DNA from: Pseudopyrenochaeta lycopersici
Taxonomy: Eukaryota > Ascomycota > Dothideomycetes > Pleosporales > Pseudopyrenochaetaceae
Assembly: GCA_003313425.1 (NCBI GenBank)
Contig: NHZP01000001.1
Span: 1,364,001-1,428,000, forward strand
DNA length: 64,000 nucleotides
Direction: 5' to 3'
Shown here: positions 12,594 through 24,125 of the stretch, one piece after another
Layout of the letters: every line of letters starts with the position of its first letter
Numbering within the stretch: the stretch's first letter is position 1
Notes under the pieces: model-generated
What the model was told of the DNA's origin: nothing
The model's input: only the letters and a program-made list of their open reading frames with translations
Database searches by the model: none
Translations under genes and position numbers: made by a program

Positions 12594-12961
12594 TCATGAT
12601 TTGCAAGCAAAGCTCTACATGTCTCTATCGAGGCTTCACACCAGTTCGCACTCGATGCATTTCTCACATGTGAGCGCAGTAATGTTAGGGCTTAATTTCT
12701 CATATATTCGACCTCTCTTTACGAGACTGGGAACACGAGAGACTATTCCGCGCACAGCGATTTGATCATGGAGGATACTAGGCGCTGGACAAAATTTCCT
12801 TCTGTACTCTAAATGGCTAGCTTTCGAATGTAGGATCAAGAATGAATGCCATGCATATGGCCGCACTTTTCTGCTCGTCTCTTGTTTCTTTTTCCTCTAT
12901 TCTCTTGCGCACATCCTATCCTCAGCTGAGTGTTAACATTCCAGAGGATGTTGGAATTACT
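12594..12961. other. Convergent 3' spacer
   Basis: Short region between the converging 3' ends of the Gbp2-like gene and the mitochondrial carrier gene. Both 3' UTRs should lie here. No further gene is seen. Confidence 0.6.
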
Positions 12962-13967
12962 TCATTGCTGCTGTAGCAACCGCATCATCCACTCGTACAC
13001 AGCCCACTGCACCGCGTTGACGACGAATGCACGTACACTACAGATACCCAACCCTCGAAAGAAGACGCCCGCGCCTTCCGTCCGGTAAGCCTGCTTTGCA
13101 ATCTCAAGCGAGCTGAGGCGTGTCTTCTGAACCTCGGGCTGAAGTAGTGCACGCTGTTCGCCTTCTCCAAGAGGCCCTGAATGCAAGACCTGGGTTTGCA
13201 CTCTCGTCTTAATCACATCGAGCGGGAAGATGGAAGCCCATGTGATTACGCCCGCCAGTCCTCCGCAGACCAAAACTTTCATAGCTGTCTCCTTGTCCGT
13301 GTCACTGGGCGAACTCCATTTCTGCTTCGCCCACTCATAGGACCAGAAGTAAAAACCATAGCCCACTGCGTCTCTCACACTCGTTATACCGCCTCCATAG
13401 TACAAGCCTCGTACCCCCTCTTTTCTCCACACGTCTCTCGCTATGCTCCAGGAGGTTGTGTGGCGATCGGTCGACACTTGTGCGCGGCACTTTATGAGCT
13501 CTGTGGGTGCGGAGACGATAAATGACGCTAGGCCGCCTGTTGCGCCTGCGAGCCAGATCTTGGTATAGCTGTTTGGGGAGTCGGGTGAGGTCGCTGGGTG
13601 GGAGGAGAGGAGGGAGAGAGTCCGGTTGTATGTCACGAAGAGGAGGGCATTGAGGGCGCCATAGGTGAGGATCGGTGCTGTTGCGCCTGTGCTGTGCCGT
13701 TGCTTGTTAGTGCTTTATCCTCCCAATTGAGCTTGTGTTCTTCTTTGCTTCCACCTAGAAGAATGGCTGAGGCTTACCTCTAACCAATGTCCCCGCGTGG
13801 TCAAAATGACCTCGAAACCCTTGCGGTGTCGCTACTCCAGTCGAAGTGCCTTCAACATGTTGTCCCGTATTTCCTGCTTGCAATCGCGTTTTGATCAGGT
13901 CGAGTGGATTGCCGATTATTATCCCTGCTGCGCCCGAGACATAACCGGCCCAGAAGTCTGCAGACAT
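12962..13967 (-). CDS. Mitochondrial carrier family protein (SLC25)
   Basis: Six-helix inner-membrane transporter of the mitochondrial carrier family. Two exons, with the intron at 13687-13777, give 304 aa, the standard length. The three carrier signatures are visible: PLDLIKTRLQAG (residues about 21-32), PTELIKCRAQV and PLDVIKTRVQTQ. Each lies at the end of an odd-numbered helix in one of the three 100-residue repeats. The PTELIK form of the second repeat is typical of the acylcarnitine / basic amino-acid branch (SLC25A20/29/45 type), so a carnitine-like or amino-acid substrate is possible; this is inference. The start MSADFWAGYVSG leads directly into the first helix, as expected for carriers lacking a presequence. 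Confidence 0.9.
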
Positions 13968-14935
13968 TGTTGTGCATGCAGAAATATCACGGGACGATTG
14001 GAGGGGTACATCTTGATGGTGGGCTAGCTACGGATTGTGGGGCAAGTCAGTTTGACATCCGAGGCACATGGATGGGAGACAGGAACGAGCAGGTTGTAAT
14101 TCGCAGCAACATGCTGCTATAACGTTAGACGCGCTTTCTATGCCCATTCTTAGTAATGGCTGTAGTAAGCTTGTATTTAATAGTGAAGACCGAAGATCCT
14201 TCAGGTCCACTTGCTATGGATAATTGCAGCATCTTGGATGTTGTCCGGCCAACGTCAACTCGGGCATCCGCGAAAATCAATGGACTGTGGATTGAAGTCA
14301 GATGCAGATTGACTTTTCATGACGCATTACAAATTGCATGCGTCACGGATCACAAGATCTCGGAGGAGTCAGAATTATTCCATGTGGTCTGACAGCCAGA
14401 TCTCGTTGTCATCGGTGGCGTCTCATCTCGACCCGAGCCGATGAATCACCAAGCACAGACCGTGAGGCTGAGACGCAACCGTCGATCATGCCCACCCCGC
14501 CACGCAGACTTCATCTAAACGCACACTCACAGCATCTCTCTTTGCTCATTCACCAATTATCTTTACTTTCTATCTGTCTATAGAGCTTTCACTTCAAGCT
14601 TGGTGGCCGTGGTACTTTCACTAGATTGCCGCAGCCGATCATGAGCCTGAGATTGGAGCTTCTGTTTCGAGACAATTTACACGGTATGTTTGACTCCTCA
14701 CTGAGGCTCCTTTACCTTCAGCCTTGCAGAGAAGCCTCTGGGGTACCACATACAGCTCCATGGTTGCTTTGCAACGCCAGTTCGGCGGGGCCACTCCAAC
14801 TACCAACAATTCGAGCGATTGCCTTCACCGCTCATTGAACTAACGGCGTTTTATAGTTCCCTCTAAGCTATAGCCTTCCTTTCAATACTATCAAACGAGA
14901 AATACAGCCAATCGCAATAGTGTCCCTTTTCGTCA
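13968..14935. other. Divergent promoter region
   Basis: Spacer between the divergently transcribed mitochondrial carrier and NYN-protein genes. The 3' half is leader-like and pyrimidine-rich. Small open frames here have no recognisable content. Confidence 0.55.
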
Positions 14936-16738
14936 ATGCCTTCACAACCGATTGATACGGGCTGGAACTTCAGCTCTGTCATTGATCTCATAGACTCGGA
15001 GGCACAAGACATACGGTCTCCCATACTTAGTCCTGCGACACGGCCTGCGACACGTCCTGCTCTTTCAGTTCTGCAAGATGGGGGTATACGTCTGGGCAGC
15101 TTTGCGAAGCTATACGAAGATTTAGGTCTTCCCAACGAAGCCACAGCATTACCGCCACTCGATCCCGAATCTGAGCTTAGCAACTCAGATGAAGGTCTGC
15201 TTCCCTCGCCGATCTTCGAAGACATCCAGGCACCTTTAAAGCACATTAGTGATGCGGAAGATCAGGTATCAAGTAATACAGGCTTGAGCAAGAAGCAGCG
15301 GCAAAAGTCTCGTAAACAAGCTGAGAAGGAGCAAAAGGAGCAGGTTGCGAGAGAACAGGAGCAAGAGGCAAAGTCGAAGAAGCAGCTTCAAGCCCTTGGC
15401 CAGACCGTTAAAACGCCTTCCAAACCACTTCATACCCGTTCAAAATCTAATGTCGGTGCAAAAAGCAGGCCCGCAAGTCCCGTAAAAGCAAATGAGAAGC
15501 CTGCTTCAGTAGCCCCGTTACCGCAGAAGGAGCCTAAAACACCTAAACTTCCCCGGCCCAATGTAAGCACGCGGTCATCTATGGCGCAACCAGTTTACCC
15601 CCATGCCAAACCGGAGCAGCCCGTTCCAGTTTTTCAAGCTGGCCAAATGGCCCAAATGATGCAGGCCATCCCCACACTCAGTCAGGTGCCATACATGACG
15701 TCTGATCTACCAGTACCCTTCCAGTATCCACTTGCTACCCAGCATGTAGTTCAACTACAGGCTCCGCAAGTGTCTGCATCAACTGCTCACAACGGGCTTA
15801 TACCGCGGAAGGTCCGACCCATGGCAATATCGCGCACCTCAGAGCCGCCTGCCACTCCAAGATTTGTTGGTCTTCCACCTCCCAGTTACGCTATGCCTAT
15901 ACTTCAACCCACAACCATTACGATCAGATCACAAGTAGATCGTCATTTTCATCTTTTCAATAAGCTCATTCAAACTTTCCCGGAAGACCAGAAGTGGATT
16001 GTTTCGCCAAGACAACTTGTCAACGAGAATACAACCAGCCATGGTCTTCACATTTTTGTAGATGCTTCCAATATAATGTACGGTCTTAGAGACACTCTGC
16101 GTACGCATGGAATGCAGCCTTACGAAATGTCTTTCGACAGTCTTGCTTTGCTGATGGAGAGACGTCGACCTGTTGCGAAGCGAGTCTTTGCCGGGTCACA
16201 CCGCGAAGCTAATCCGCTCCCTCATATCACGAAACTTGTCGAAACCTCGAAAGCTGTCGGTTATGAAAGTCACGTCAAAGAACAGGTTCTCATTGTCCGC
16301 GAAGAGTCGGACAAGAAGAAGTTTTTCAACGACGTTAAGAAACTAGGGTGGCACAAAGCTACTCAATTACGCTCTGGCAGCGGTAGCGACTCTGAAACGA
16401 GTGCGCCCCCTGCTCCGAAGACACCTTCAGCCCCGAAATGGGTTGAGCAAGGTGTCGACGAGATTCTTCACCTGAAGATGTGTCAGAGCATAATTGATAC
16501 CGAAGTGCCGAGTACTATGGTTCTTGCAACGGGCGATGGGGCCGAGGCGGAGATGTCGGATGGCTTTCTTGCTCACGTTGAGCGAGCATTGAAGAAAGGA
16601 TGGAAAGTTGAGTTGCTCAGCTGGAGACAGCAGACCAACGGGGGCTATAAGAACAGGAAGTTTAGGACCAAGTGGGCGGAGCAGTTCAGGATCATTGAAC
16701 TGGACGATTTCTTGGAGGATCTCATTGACACGCCATAG
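14936..16738 (+). CDS. NYN (PIN-like) domain protein, putative RNase
   Basis: Intronless gene, 600 aa. Residues 1-350 are low-complexity and basic, with a Lys/Glu/Gln-rich coiled-coil-like stretch (KKQRQKSRKQAEKE) and Pro-rich segments. Residues about 370-595 form an NYN domain, a PIN-like metal-dependent nuclease fold: IFVDASNIMYG supplies the first conserved Asp and Asn, ATGDGAEAEMSDGF the second acidic cluster, and the C-terminal strand reads WKVELLSWRQQ. An acidic/Ser/Pro insertion (about 480-500) interrupts the domain. The family includes MARF1/limkain-type RNases, so a role in RNA turnover is likely, but the substrate is unknown. The ATG at 14936 is the first in the frame. Confidence 0.82.
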   Translation: MPSQPIDTGWNFSSVIDLIDSEAQDIRSPILSPATRPATRPALSVLQDGGIRLGSFAKLYEDLGLPNEATALPPLDPESELSNSDEGLLPSPIFEDIQAPLKHISDAEDQVSSNTGLSKKQRQKSRKQAEKEQKEQVAREQEQEAKSKKQLQALGQTVKTPSKPLHTRSKSNVGAKSRPASPVKANEKPASVAPLPQKEPKTPKLPRPNVSTRSSMAQPVYPHAKPEQPVPVFQAGQMAQMMQAIPTLSQVPYMTSDLPVPFQYPLATQHVVQLQAPQVSASTAHNGLIPRKVRPMAISRTSEPPATPRFVGLPPPSYAMPILQPTTITIRSQVDRHFHLFNKLIQTFPEDQKWIVSPRQLVNENTTSHGLHIFVDASNIMYGLRDTLRTHGMQPYEMSFDSLALLMERRRPVAKRVFAGSHREANPLPHITKLVETSKAVGYESHVKEQVLIVREESDKKKFFNDVKKLGWHKATQLRSGSGSDSETSAPPAPKTPSAPKWVEQGVDEILHLKMCQSIIDTEVPSTMVLATGDGAEAEMSDGFLAHVERALKKGWKVELLSWRQQTNGGYKNRKFRTKWAEQFRIIELDDFLEDLIDTP

Positions 16739-19149
16739 GATGGCGGGAGGACATGGCTCGATGTGTCGATTGAGGATATGATATATGTTTGTTAGCATGC
16801 ATTGTGCAGCGTTCTAAGCATATGAAGAGGCGTTTGTTGTTAGCATGGAGCATTGTTCTTTGTTGAAAGGGTCATGTGTAGTAGCGCGAGTGTTCAAGTG
16901 CTTGGCGACCTATCGCGTTATGTGTAGATGCGTGCCCTGCATGGGGCGACATGTGTACATGGCACATCACATGCGGAAGAGAGCATTACCCAGTTCCGTT
17001 TAAGGTTTTGATGATTAGCAGGTACAACTGTCCTATTTCCGTGACAAGTCAGCAATCTATCTTCGCGATCCGACGGCAACGGACCAAAAGCGAGCAGCAA
17101 AAATGCCCGAAACCCGCGTTCGCAGGAACTCCAAGCTCAGCTCGGGCCTCTGCGCGGGCTGGGAGCCATTAAAGCCACGGGAGGGATGGACGGGCTGGAT
17201 ACGCGATACGGACGTGTCGCGTGTCTGGCCCCAGTTTCGTGAAACCGGCGGGCGTTGGACAGGGCAACGCTGCCAGACCATTGTTAGGGCTTCGCGTAAC
17301 AGCGCCAGGGATAGAAAGTTTGTTGCCCCCAACGGTTGTTTCGCACAGGTTGAAAATGGGGGGTTTGTGCGAACGAAGAGCGTTATGCAAGAAGGGGAGA
17401 TCGGCGATGTACGCGCTAGAACGCGATCCTGAGAAATGGTCACAGTGGGGATAGATTAGTAGAATGACAGACAGATACAGGCATACAGAGAGAGTGGTGA
17501 GAGTCAGGAAATAGGAGGAGATTGCGAGTGGTTGAAAATATTTTCTTCATTCGTTTGCCATTTTAGCCTAGATGGAGATTTCCAGAGAGATATTTTTTTT
17601 CTGGGCCTCTCATCATTGTTTGATAAAATCAATAGTTTTTGGCGGGCTTGTATTAGTTCGCTTACCAATTGGACGATTTCATTGTACTCGCTTGTTGGAA
17701 GAATTTGAGAGCGAGAAGCGAAATAACGGGCGTAAGAGCGAAGCTGAAAAGCGATGGCTGACTCGTCGCGTGTAGTCGGTGTTTGGGTTCGTCCGACGTT
17801 GCTCGCACGAAACATGCCGTTGGCCCAGCGGGCGGAAAAAGGAAATTGCGTACAGAATTTGGGGCGTGGCGTTTTTTTTTTTCAGTGCGGTGGTCCCCTC
17901 GGAGCCCGCAAGCATGGCTTTTCTCGGATCGGAGCCAAGCCAAGGGCGATTGAAAAGCACGGCAGGCGGATCATACGAGATGCCGAGCGCCTATTCTGAC
18001 TACCAGTCAGCACATTTTGCTTGGGGCTGCTGAGGCTGGGCGATTGGCCGGGCGTGGGCAGAAAGTGTGGGTGTGGAGAGTGAGCAGTGTTTGAGGTGTG
18101 CAGGCGCGCAGCAAGCAGGCTGGCGGTTTGCAGTTGCGGAGTTGAAAGGCTGGGTCGCATGTTTCGTGTGCCTTGGGGCTGGGGTTGTGAGACAACGACA
18201 AGCAGGTCCTACGTGGTTGCTGCGGCGAGCACACGTCGGACGGTCGAGGAAGTCCCCTTCCTGCGAGGCGTATCCTCGTATTGCAGCAGGACTTGTACGG
18301 CCAGCGAGGCTAGCGGCCATGGATGGACGTTGAAGACGCTTGACTTGTTGACGTTGGTAGTAGGCGGTAAAGCTGTATGTTGATGTCATGCAAGCTAGAG
18401 AGCGGGCCCAACGCATCGCCGCATCATGATCTTTGGAGCAACAGAGAAATTGGCACGAAATAAGGCTGCTGGTGGCTCGGGCCCGGGATTGTCAAAGATG
18501 CGACTGGGTGTGGTGCAACCATGGAACGTGATGTGAATGACTTGCTGCGAGGGTGCAATCACGCGAGCATGAGATGCAGCTGGTGCCCTGCTGCTGCTGC
18601 TGCTGCTGCTGCTGCTTGTTTCTACTACCAAGGGGCTTTGAGTCTACAATACAGGCGTCGCAAGTATTTCATTTAGCCCTCAAATACATCAAACGAACAA
18701 AGCGATTACGCGCTGGCTCTATTCGCAGCAGCTGGACTTGCGCCCAACCGGCAGCGAACAGCGATGCGCATCCTGGCTCAACTCTGGTGCCGTCAGGGCT
18801 GTAAACGAAATTGGGTGCACTGGGGCGGCACCCGCGCCAGGCCCCATCCGGCCTAGCGGCTCACTCGCGGACCTAATTTGCAACCCCGGGCGCTGTGCAA
18901 GCCTCAGCCATCCGGAGCTTCCACTGCGGCCTCTTTCATAATCCCTAACCCGCCCTCTTCCGCTGTCCGCTCCCTCCTCTTCACCCTCCAACGGCCTGCT
19001 GGTCTTCTCGTCGACTTGCTCTCTACCTTTGCCCGCCCGCCCGCCCAACCAACGAGTCCAGCAGCCCTTGGTCGCGTGTGCCGCCGCTTCCCTCTCGCTC
19101 GTCGTCCCCCTGCGCCACAGGCCGTCCCCGAGCCTCACCCTCGGCCGCC
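16739..19149. other. Long intergenic region and AUR1 leader
   Basis: About 2.4 kb. The left half is the NYN gene 3' flank. An open frame at 17103-17432 (109 codons) shows no family features. A T-run lies near 17870. From about 18.9 kb the sequence is C/T-rich and leader-like for AUR1. Nothing else is supported. Confidence 0.5.
18588..18615 (+). repeat. CTG trinucleotide microsatellite (about 9 units)
   Basis: Uninterrupted CTG run in the AUR1 upstream region. It is not inside a recognised coding sequence and may be length-polymorphic. Confidence 0.95.
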
Positions 19150-20617
19150 ATGACGAACAAGAGCTACCTCGCATTTCTCGACAACAGCGCCGCCGCCGAC
19201 ATGCTCGCGCGCACAAAAGTCCCCGGCCTCTCCGCCCTGCCCAGCTTCATCCCCCACCGTGTCCGCCGGAAGTGGAGGGCCACCCGCTCGCGCATACGCA
19301 GTCGCCAGGCACCAACGTCATCCATCGCCTCGCTCGAGACGTCGTGGAAACCCTCCGACACGCTGCGCAGCCTGCGCACCCACCCCTGGTCCATATACGA
19401 CGCACAGTACCTCTTTCTCGCCATTGTCGCCATCTTCTCCCTCTCCGTGAGCGAGGCCCCGGGCCCGTTTGCAAAGACTTTTGTTGCCACGCTGCTCATG
19501 ACGGGCTTGTGTTTGCCGATAACGAGACAATTCCTGCTCCCATTGCTTCCTACCCTCACATGGTTCCTGCTATTCTCAAGTTGCAAGTATGTCGTCGTTC
19601 TCCACCTGCCATTGATCCCGCATTTTTGCCCACGCATTGCTGACGTTGGCTGCTAGATATATTTCCCCCGACTACCGACCTGCCATCTGGGTGCGCGTGC
19701 TGCCCGCCCTTGAGAATATCCTGTACGGTGCCAACCTGAGCAACATTCTGTCTGCCAACAAACACACCGTCCTGGATCTCCTTGCCTGGATACCTTATGG
19801 AATCGTCCACTACGTTTCCCCCGTCATTGTCAGCGGATGCATGTTCATCTGGGGCCCGCCCGGCACCCTACCCATCTGGGCACGCGCATTTGGGTACATG
19901 AACATCACAGCTGTCCTCATTCAAATCGTCTTCCCCTGCTCTCCACCATGGTACGAGAACACCTACGGCTTGGCACCAGCAAACTACTCGATTGCCGGAG
20001 ATGCTGCGGGATTGAAGGCGATTGACAAGCTGTTCGGCATCGACCTGTACACCTCTACTTTCCTCGCTTCCCCCATGGTCTTCGGTGCTTTCCCCTCATT
20101 GCACTCTGGATGGGCCACTCTAGAGACTCTTTTCATGGGACACGTGTTCCCCAAGCTTTTCCCAGTCTACGTCTTCTACACCATGTGGCTGTGGTGGTCG
20201 ACTATGTATTTCTCGCACCACTACGCCGTAGATCTGGTTGCTGGAAGTCTCCGTAAGTTTTACACATTCGTAGTAAGAAAAACCAAGCTAATTCAACAAC
20301 TAGTTGCTGGTGTTTGCTACTTCTTCGGCCGCGCCAAGTTCTTGCCCCGCCCGCAGTCCGACAAGGAGTTCCGCTGGGATTACGATTACGTCGAAATCGG
20401 TGACCCATTGGACGGCGCCAGCTACAGCATGCTCGACATCTACGAAGAGTTCCAGCCCCATTCCGACTCCGACGACTGGGCAAGTGGCTCATCTTCATCC
20501 TACTCCACCGGCGGCAGGAGCCCACTGGGCGCACACTCTCCAGTCGATGACGCTCAGAGCCTTTGGGACGGCGACACAGTTGGCTCCGATACTGAGCATT
20601 CCTATCGAAAGGATTGA
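19150..20617 (+). CDS. AUR1: Inositol phosphorylceramide synthase catalytic subunit Aur1
   Basis: Golgi enzyme that transfers phosphoinositol from phosphatidylinositol to (phyto)ceramide; essential in yeast sphingolipid synthesis and the target of aureobasidin A. Three exons, with introns at 19587-19656 and 20253-20303, give 448 aa. Multiple hydrophobic helices surround the PAP2-like active-site motifs FPSLHSGW (residue about 290, catalytic His) and FSHHYAVDLVAG (about 330, second His and Asp). Other conserved blocks are YISPDYRPAIWVRVLPALE and FPCSPPWYENTYG. The C-terminal tail is acidic and Ser-rich. The second intron is 51 bp with no stop, so retention would insert 17 residues right after the HHYAVDLV motif. 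The ATG lies in a GCCGCCATGA context. Confidence 0.95.
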
Positions 20618-21723
20618 AATTCCCACTATTCTTACCTCACTCCCCACACTTATACTCATCCCTAAGATCGCACATCACCTCAGCCTCCCCGGTGACGGCC
20701 TTGACGACATACGCATAAGAACCGGAGTTTTTGTTTGCGAAGCATTTCAGCGACCCCATTATTGAAATGGATTTTTACACAGCATAGACACAACGGGTGT
20801 CGCACAGAGCAAAGGATTGCATGCATTAGGACCACAACAATTTCCTGTGGAGTCCTGTGGCGCACAAGCGCATTTTATTTAGCTTTTTGATACCCAAGTC
20901 GGTCGCTTCTGGCATCCTGGCACTGTAAAAGTACCATTGTACACATTCGCTTCAGCATCAGCCGCCATCTTCCACGTTTCTTGAGCGGCTGTGTGGCTGT
21001 ATAGGGGAGTTTAGATGACGGCGGAAGTATGTAAAGGTCAGGAACACGATCTGTTGATGGATTGGGAATGGATGGATTTGGTAGCACACAGCCGGTTGGC
21101 TTGCTACCACGAAGTAATCATTATTAGTCTAATGCTTAATGGAATGGAAATGGTTGATGAACCAAACTCGAGTGCCTCCTTCTCCCAAAGTGATTGCATT
21201 TCTACCAAGCGCGGATAGGTTTGCGAGTGAAACATTCCTCTAGCAGACGTTGTAGTCTGGACGGCGATCCGTCCACTTTGGGTAAGTGCGTTGTATGACT
21301 GACTTGGCTTACTCAGATTGAGGCTGATGACAGGAGTCATCCAGCATTCTTCCTACTTTGAGAATAGCTGGACTGCCGCGATAAGAGCTGGAGAGTGGGG
21401 TAGCTTGAACCCTTCTGAGCGAAGATAGTGTCGCGCATGCTGTGTTAAGGATCAGTCAGCATCTAGACTAAGGGAGAAGCTGAAAGTGCACGCTTCCCAA
21501 ACCAAACAATCAATTGCGGGGAAAGAGCAAGCAGCAGTTCGTCTCATCTGGCGCCACAGTTTGGCTTGGTATCGTCTCTGAACTCTGGCTATTTCGTCTC
21601 GAAAGCTAGGCATCCGCTCAGTCGGTACATCATCTCCCCATTCTTTTCCCCTCCAGGTTTCACATTTTGCATTCTTCCAACTGCCCCATACTTCGCCTCC
21701 GACAAGTTCGACTTCTAAACACT
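20618..21723. other. Intergenic between AUR1 and the flavoenzyme gene
   Basis: AUR1 3' flank followed by the leader of the next plus-strand gene. Small frames only; nothing recognised. Confidence 0.55.
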
Positions 21724-23184
21724 ATGACGGCGCCAAAACATTACAATGCTCTTATCCTCGGCTCTGGCCAGGCTGGCACTCCATTAGCCACACATGTTGC
21801 CGGATTGGGTCTGTCGGTCTGTCTGGTCGAGCGCTCACATGTGGCGGGCTGCTGTGTAAATGAAGGGTGCACGCCTACCAAGACTATGGTCGCAAGTGGC
21901 CGCATTGCTTATCTGGCGAGACGGGCGGCGGAGTATGGTGTTGGTGTGGGGGGTGGAGATGTGAGAATCGATATGCAGAAGATTAGGCAGCGGAAGAGGA
22001 ATATCGTAGAGAGCTTTAGGGGTGGGAGTGAGAAGAGACTAACCGATGCCGGTGTGCGTGTGCTGATGGGTAGTGCGCGGTTTGTCGGCGCGAAGGAAGT
22101 CGAAGTTGAGTCAAGCAGTGGCGGAGAGGTTGAGAGGCTGTCTGCGGACAAGGTGTTTGTCAATGTTGGGTGTCGACCGTCAAGGCCTGCACTTCCTGGT
22201 CTGGATGACATTGAGCAGAGCAGAGTGTTGGATTCGACAAGTGTGCAAGAGCTAGGCGAGGTGCCGCAACATCTTGTCGTTATTGGCGGCGGAGTCATTG
22301 GTCTGGAGTTTGGACAGTTGTTTAGACGGCTTGGAGCCAAGGTTACAATTGTTCAGAGAGGACCGCGGCTGCTGTCTAGGAGAGATGATCCAGAGCTGGT
22401 CGAGTGCATGCAAGGTATTCTGGAAGAAGATGGTGTTGAACTGCTGCTTAATACGGCAATTGGTTCGGTTTCGAAGTCCACTGATGCCGGTCTACCCATT
22501 ACCATATCAACTGCTGGCTCTGATTCAAACATCAGGCAACTCCACGCTTCACACATCCTCCTCGCTACTGGCCGCATTCCCAACACCGAAACTCTCAATC
22601 TCTCAGCAGCAGGCATTCAACCAACCTCCTCAGGCCACATTCCTGTTTCCCCAACACTCTCCACAGACATCCAAGACGTCTACGCACTAGGTGATGTAAA
22701 AGGCGGTCCAGCTTTCACCCACGTCTCTTACGACGACTTCCGCATTGTCCGCGACACACTCTACCCCTCCCCCTCAGCCTCCGCCCCACGAACTACAGAC
22801 GAAAGAGCCCCTTTTATCCCCTCTGTGACATACACAGATCCACAATTCGCCTCCATCGGCCCTGCCCTATCTTCCCTGCCCCCTACTAAAACATTCATCA
22901 CGTACAGCATGCCCGCATCGTGGATTGCACGGGGTCTAGAAACCGAAGAGACGAGAGGCATGTTGAAGGCCGTGGTGGACCCGGAGACAGACAAGATTGT
23001 AAACTTCACCGCGATTGCCGTCGAGGCGGGCGAGATTATGAGCGTGGTCCAGATGGCCATGTTGGGCGGCTTGACCTGGATGCAGCTCCGTGATGGTGTG
23101 TTTGCGCATCCGAGTTGGAGTGAGGCGTTGAATAATTTGTGGAGTGGTGAGCGGAGGGAGGTCAAGGGTGGTGATAGTGGGTGA
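21724..23184 (+). CDS. FAD-dependent pyridine nucleotide-disulphide oxidoreductase (mercuric-reductase-like)
   Basis: Class I flavoprotein disulphide reductase, intronless, 486 aa. The N-terminal FAD site reads LILGSGQAGTPLA. The redox motif is CCVNEGCTPTKT, with the C-x4-C pair. The NAD(P) site is VVIGGGVIGLEFGQLF, the second FAD contact ALGDVKGG, and the dimerisation domain carries AHPSWSEAL with the catalytic His and Glu. The family includes mercuric reductase, lipoamide and glutathione reductases. The N-terminal heavy-metal domain and the C-terminal vicinal Cys pair of true MerA are absent, so Hg(II) reduction is not supported and the substrate is unknown. ATG 21724 is chosen because the frame upstream has no conserved residues. 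Codon use looks ordinary. Confidence 0.88.
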   Translation: MTAPKHYNALILGSGQAGTPLATHVAGLGLSVCLVERSHVAGCCVNEGCTPTKTMVASGRIAYLARRAAEYGVGVGGGDVRIDMQKIRQRKRNIVESFRGGSEKRLTDAGVRVLMGSARFVGAKEVEVESSSGGEVERLSADKVFVNVGCRPSRPALPGLDDIEQSRVLDSTSVQELGEVPQHLVVIGGGVIGLEFGQLFRRLGAKVTIVQRGPRLLSRRDDPELVECMQGILEEDGVELLLNTAIGSVSKSTDAGLPITISTAGSDSNIRQLHASHILLATGRIPNTETLNLSAAGIQPTSSGHIPVSPTLSTDIQDVYALGDVKGGPAFTHVSYDDFRIVRDTLYPSPSASAPRTTDERAPFIPSVTYTDPQFASIGPALSSLPPTKTFITYSMPASWIARGLETEETRGMLKAVVDPETDKIVNFTAIAVEAGEIMSVVQMAMLGGLTWMQLRDGVFAHPSWSEALNNLWSGERREVKGGDSG

Positions 23185-24125
23185 GGAATGGTAGTCTGGT
23201 TGTTGTGGAGTTGAAAAGGGGCGTACGCCAGTTGATTGACGTATACTGATGGTTATGGCTGAATTTGGAAGTAGTTTGTCGGGAAATAGGTGCGATTAGG
23301 CCAGCCTACGCTCTAAAACGCTCCGTTTTTGAACTTTCATTTGCAAATCTGTGGGAATAATGCTTCCATATCCTTCACTCATGTTTGCTGAACATGCTTA
23401 TCGTGTTGTTGACTGGCCTCTCAAATCTATGTAAATCAGATGCTACGAGCGGTCCAACTTAACGATCAGGCCGTAAACCCCTTGACGTACTTTTTCGAGC
23501 TGGCTACACAAGATTGCTATCGTATCCCAGATCAGTGAGAGGTGTAATAGTGCTTGCTGCCAATGCCATGTTTACTTGGCTGTAAACAAATGCATTGTTC
23601 CGAAAGTGTTGATGAACTGCGTTTCTTATTTTTAGTTCACTGTACGCGCAAGTCGGCAGTAGTATAGTTAAAACAAGCTCGTCTACTGCAGAACCCAGTT
23701 ACAGATTAAAGGCTGCGAACGACACATTCGAACTTCTGATGAACCCAGAATCCGGATATGGGCAACTCCACATCTTTACAATTGTTCTACATCGAGACGA
23801 AGACGCTCTTCCTGATTCTCCGATGGGTTTATGCGAAGAGGTGAGCGAGTCACTCGTCAAGCTCAAGTATCTTCTATATGGGGTGGCTGTCCCTAACTTC
23901 CCGCCACCATCGATGCTGCCTCTCGCATTGAGATACAGCACAGCAAGCTGTTTGGACTGTTCATAAACAGATTACCGTAGGTCACCCGTGGCGAAAGCTC
24001 GCCGTGATGCAACAACAACGTCTAGACAAGTATATCAAATGCGTCCCTATGGTCTGACCTAGATTTAAACATCACAGATATAGGACAAAGGCTAATCATT
24101 CATCTTTGTTCTTTTACTCCACTTA
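23185..24125. other. Convergent intergenic region with a coding-like scrap
   Basis: Spacer between converging genes. A plus-strand open stretch around 23690-23960 (KAANDTFELLMNPESGYG and onward) reads as if once coding, but it has no start, no family match and no continuation. It is probably a relic or chance. Confidence 0.35.

Noticed and set aside
17103..17432. Plus-strand open frame of 109 codons with ATG
   Set aside because: No motif, no splice partners, and overlapping frames of equal length on the other strand; the GC-rich composition explains the open frames.
19029..19643. 204-codon frame overlapping AUR1 exon 1
   Set aside because: Shadow frame of a GC-rich exon; the Aur1 frame is supported by homology and splice sites.
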